Positions 50,568-52,997 of a stretch of 52,997 bases of DNA are shown piece by piece. The notes beneath the pieces are model-generated. The model searched no databases. It saw only the letters and a program-made list of their open reading frames with translations, and was not told the origin of the DNA. The position numbers were made by a program, and so were the translations under genes. Position 1 is the stretch's first letter. Each line of letters opens with the position of its first letter. The stretch is from Azospirillum brasilense (GTDB lineage: Bacteria > Pseudomonadota > Alphaproteobacteria > Rickettsiales > UBA3002), in contig QFOX01000006.1 in the NCBI GenBank assembly GCA_003241645.1, positions 1 through 52,997 of the forward strand, given 5' to 3'.

Positions 50568-51053
50568 TTAGGCGCCTTGCAGGCTTTGGCCATGCAGCAT
50601 GGCCGACAGATGCGCGTGGCGCTGCTTGATCTCTTCCACGTCCTGCTTCTGCATGATGCGGTCGAGCGAAAGCACGGTGAACTCCATGAAATTCACGATC
50701 ACCTGCTCCAGCTGGCGCTTGATCTTCTTCACCACGGCCAGCGCCGCGTTCTTCTGGTCGCGCACACGGGCGCTGAAGGCGTTCAGCCCGGCATAGGCCT
50801 TGCGCAGCGCACCTTCGATGCGCGATTTTGCCTGCGCCTTGTTCTTGCCTTCGCACAGCGAAATATAGGCCTCAGAAAGCACGTCGGCCGATTCACCGAC
50901 CAGCTCAAGCAGGGGCTCGACAAGGTCCAATTGGGCTTCGGGGTTCTCGGCCTGCTCCACCGTTTTCAGAAGATCGTCGGCCAGAACATACAGTTCGGTC
51001 ACGTCGTAGTATTTTTCTTCCCACTCGGTCAGCTTTTTCATTGCTACGGCCAT
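50568..51053 (-). CDS. Helical hypothetical protein
   Basis: 161 aa, no family recognised. Entirely helical, with strongly amphipathic segments (EWEEKYYDVTELYVLADDLLKTVEQ; ARVRDQKNAALAVVKKIKRQLEQVIVNFMEF) that suggest a coiled-coil or helical bundle; no signal peptide. ATG 51053 has GGAT 8 bases upstream; an ATG at 51041 is a possible alternative. It converges on the third pilin gene and is followed by another unknown gene upstream on the same strand (31 bp gap). No function proposed. Confidence 0.7.
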   Translation of the reverse strand: MAVAMKKLTEWEEKYYDVTELYVLADDLLKTVEQAENPEAQLDLVEPLLELVGESADVLSEAYISLCEGKNKAQAKSRIEGALRKAYAGLNAFSARVRDQKNAALAVVKKIKRQLEQVIVNFMEFTVLSLDRIMQKQDVEEIKQRHAHLSAMLHGQSLQGA

Positions 51054-51084
51054 ATCAGTAATCCGTCGTCTTTCCTAGGGTTCT

Positions 51085-51666
51085 CTACAGACCGCGCTGG
51101 CCTTGGCCTTGGGCGCGTGCTGCTTCCAGAGCCGAAACATGGTCGGCGCCAGCGCCGCTGCGGTATTGGTTCCACATGGCTTGCGGGTCGGCACCGCGCT
51201 CCTGCGCGGCGCGGGTGGCGTAATAGCCGGGGCCGCTGCGGGCAGTGCCGCCGCCAACGCTGCCCACACCAGCGGTGTAGCTTTGCAGCACAGTGGGTTT
51301 GAAGCCAAGCGCGCCGGTCACCGCACCAATGGCGGATTCACTGAGGGCGCGGGTGTGCGTGCCAAGCGAGCTGCCCGAAGCCACGCCCGAGCCGAGCTGG
51401 CCAATGTACCAGATGGGGGCGGTGAACGGGTTGCTGGAAACGGCAGCGTTGACCGTATTGCTGATGGTGCCAGCGGCGAATGCCGTCGCGGCCGAACCGA
51501 CCTTACCGCGCAGCAGCCAGCTGCCCGCTTCGATGAACGTACCGATCTGGCCGATAGGCCACGCCAACAGGCCACCGAACGGCAGCATGCTCACTTTGTT
51601 GGCGAAGCGTGTGAACATGCTATCGCCAGTGCGCGTGTAGTTCGAACCTGTGTTGATCAATGCCAT
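51085..51666 (-). CDS. Hypothetical Ala/Gly-rich protein
   Basis: 193 aa, no family recognised. Weakly hydrophobic, Gly/Ala/Ser-rich stretches (FGGLLAWPIGQIGTFIEAGSWLL; GKVGSAATAFAAGTISNTVNAA) could insert in or associate with membranes, and the C-terminus is hydrophilic. There is no classical signal peptide. AAGGAT lies 11 bases before ATG 51666. It is 31 bp upstream of the helical gene on the same strand, so the two are probably cotranscribed. No function proposed. Confidence 0.65.
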   Translation of the reverse strand: MALINTGSNYTRTGDSMFTRFANKVSMLPFGGLLAWPIGQIGTFIEAGSWLLRGKVGSAATAFAAGTISNTVNAAVSSNPFTAPIWYIGQLGSGVASGSSLGTHTRALSESAIGAVTGALGFKPTVLQSYTAGVGSVGGGTARSGPGYYATRAAQERGADPQAMWNQYRSGAGADHVSALEAARAQGQGQRGL

Positions 51667-51770
51667 GAAGCGGTAAAATCCTTATTCCTTAGCCTGAATA
51701 TAGCATTTCCCGCCGTCCATAGGATGACAGTTCTGTGACATTTGCGATAGAATATGGCTGTTTTTGGGGC

Positions 51771-51836
51771 TTTATTCCCCCTCACCCCGCCCCTCTCCCT
51801 GAGGGTGAGGGAATAAAACTGCCCGCGCTAGCGGGA
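51771..51836. repeat. Hairpin-rich intergenic element, possible gpsA terminator
   Basis: In the 212 bp gap between the unknown gene and gpsA. Arms TTTATTCCCCCTCACC (51771-51786) and GGTGAGGGAATAAA (51804-51817) pair with two unpaired C. Next to it CCCGC-GCTA-GCGGG (51822-51835); on the minus strand this hairpin is followed by CAGTTTTATT, which could terminate gpsA. The CCTCACCC...GAGGGTGAGG composition is typical of dispersed repeats; no second copy is in the window. Confidence 0.5.
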
Positions 51837-51878
51837 GGGTCAAGGTGCATGGCGATTCACCCCTCACCATTCACCAAC

Positions 51879-52886
51879 CTATTGATTTTCGCTGGCAGGC
51901 GGGCGTTCCAACAGCTTCTGGATGGCGGCATCAATGCCGACCTGCCCGTTCAGGATCGCTTCCACCGCGAACATAATGGGCATGGAAACCCCCAGCTTGC
52001 GCGCCAGTTGCGCTACTGATTCGGCCGTGGCCACGCCTTCGGTCAGGGCACCTTGGCCCAGCATTTCGGGGCTCACCGTGTGGGCCTGCTTGCCCAGCGC
52101 CACGCCCAGCGCATAATTGCGCGACTTGGTGCTGGTGCAGCTGAGCATCACGTCGCCCATGCCGGAAAGGCCCATCAGCGTTTCCTCCTGCCCGCCTTTG
52201 GCGCGGGCGAAGCGCGCCATCTCGGCGAGGCCGCGGGTGATGAGCGCGGCGCGTGCATTCTCGCCGAAGCCCCGGCCTTCCACAATGCCCGCGGCAATGG
52301 CCAGCACGTTCTTGCAGGCCCCGCCGATCTGCGTGCCGATGGGGTCATCGTTCGTGTAGAGGCGGAAATATTTCCCCCCCAGCGCAAAGCTCAGCTTCTC
52401 GTGCACATGCGCGTGGTGGGTGGCCAGCGTGGTGGCGGTGGGCAGGCCCTGGGCCGCCTCGCGCGCGAAGTTCGGGCCCGACAGGATCGCCACCGGGTTA
52501 TGCGGCATGATGGATTGCATCACCTCGCCCATCAGCATCAGCGACCCGCGCTCGATGCCTTTGGTGGCCAGCACCATGGGCACGTTGGCGGGCACAATGT
52601 CCGACAGCGTGATGGCCACGGTGCGCAGCGACTGCGCCGGAATGGTCACGATCAGCGCGTCGCATTTGCTCATGCTGTCGAGGTCGGCGGTGACCGCAAT
52701 GGCCGGGTCGATGAAAATATCCGGCAGGTATTGCGCGTTCTCGCGCCGGTCCAGAATGGACTGGATGACCTGCTCGTTGCGCGTCCACAGCGTGCTGCGC
52801 GAACCCGCGCGGTTGGCCAGCATGGCCAGCGCCGTGCCCCATGCCCCCGCGCCGATCACCCCGATATGCGGATCGCTGCTGCTCAT
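51879..52886 (-). CDS. gpsA: Glycerol-3-phosphate dehydrogenase [NAD(P)+]
   Basis: 335 aa, a normal length. It reduces dihydroxyacetone phosphate to sn-glycerol-3-phosphate for phospholipid synthesis. The Rossmann loop is GVIGAGAWGTALA, followed by LWTRN (Arg at the end of beta-2, consistent with NADPH). Substrate site residues fall in LSGPNFAREAA, GGACKNVLAIAAGI (catalytic Lys), SGMGDVMLSC and the LGQG...EGV region. The start at 52886 follows the family pattern; a repeat element begins 13 bp upstream. Confidence 0.96.
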   Translation of the reverse strand: MSSSDPHIGVIGAGAWGTALAMLANRAGSRSTLWTRNEQVIQSILDRRENAQYLPDIFIDPAIAVTADLDSMSKCDALIVTIPAQSLRTVAITLSDIVPANVPMVLATKGIERGSLMLMGEVMQSIMPHNPVAILSGPNFAREAAQGLPTATTLATHHAHVHEKLSFALGGKYFRLYTNDDPIGTQIGGACKNVLAIAAGIVEGRGFGENARAALITRGLAEMARFARAKGGQEETLMGLSGMGDVMLSCTSTKSRNYALGVALGKQAHTVSPEMLGQGALTEGVATAESVAQLARKLGVSMPIMFAVEAILNGQVGIDAAIQKLLERPPASENQ

Positions 52887-52898
52887 GTATCTTTACCC

Positions 52899-52967
52899 GT
52901 CATGCCAGCGAAAGCTGGCATCCATCTATTAAGAAAGAAGGTGGATTCCAGCGTGCGCTGGAATGAC
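52899..52967. repeat. Palindromic element, family 2, copy B (short)
   Basis: 69 bp upstream of gpsA. Starts GTCATGCCAGCGAAAGCTGG and ends GGATTCCAGCGTGCGCTGGAATGAC, the same ends as 21301-21400, with a shorter centre. The remaining bases to 52997 hold nothing recognisable. Confidence 0.85.
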
Positions 52968-52997
52968 GTTGTCATGTGGATGGCTACGGTTTTCATC

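Overview
This 53 kb window is chromosomal DNA, GC-rich and densely coding, from an alphaproteobacterium. The clearest evidence is gene order: dnaA-dnaN-recF-gyrB on the minus strand, with rpsT, mutM, ubiE, ubiB, coaBC and dut alongside, which is a typical alphaproteobacterial replication neighbourhood. The tRNA-His gene encodes both G-1 and C73. That argues against the Rhodobacterales/Rhizobiales/Caulobacterales group, whose tRNA-His characteristically lacks the encoded G-1 and has A73. A deep lineage (Rhodospirillales-like, Micavibrio-like or similar) is possible, but the window cannot settle it. A non-Tad type IV pilus locus, unusual for the class, fits such a lineage.

Layout. Positions 1-7.0 kb (minus) hold gyrB (cut by the window edge), recF, an unknown gene, dnaN, dnaA, a rhodanese, rpsT and mutM. 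Positions 7.0-13.6 kb (plus) hold ubiE-ubiB, coaBC, dut, an Rrf2-type regulator, cysK and a ThiF/MoeB-like gene. Positions 13.6-24.3 kb are mixed: a hydroxyacid dehydrogenase with a PH-domain membrane protein, a secreted SH3 protein, an NMO-like flavoprotein with a cysteine cluster, polA followed by a tiny lipoprotein gene, a carboxylesterase, pyrD and an M23 peptidase. Positions 24.4-35.9 kb are a divergent type IV pilus locus: TPR protein, PilT and PilU on plus; PilB/MshE, PilC, a fused PilM-PilN (GspL-like) protein, a PilO-like protein, a PilP-like protein and an ABC ATPase on minus. Positions 36.1-39.8 kb are cytochrome c maturation genes ccmD-E-F-G-H plus a very short CcmI-like gene. Positions 39.9-45.8 kb hold a DJ-1/PfpI protein, an LplT-like transporter, an acidic outer-membrane barrel, an unknown gene, tRNA-His, and a helical Hpt-like/pseudo-receiver pair. 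Positions 45.9-48.1 kb are glnB-glnA behind a recognisable NtrC/sigma-54 promoter and before a strong terminator. Positions 48.1-50.6 kb are three tandem prepilin genes. Two unknown genes and gpsA close the window.

The pilus locus and the three prepilins 12 kb away probably form one surface system: extension ATPase, two retraction ATPases, platform protein, inner-membrane alignment proteins and pilin-type substrates are all present. The secretin and prepilin peptidase are not in the window. The MshEN-type N-terminus of the extension ATPase suggests control by cyclic di-GMP.

At least seven short intergenic palindromic elements (about 60-100 bp) bounded by GTCA(T/C) and ATGAC ends are scattered through the window. 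Two are clear copies of one family and two of another. No insertion sequence, prophage or CRISPR array was seen.
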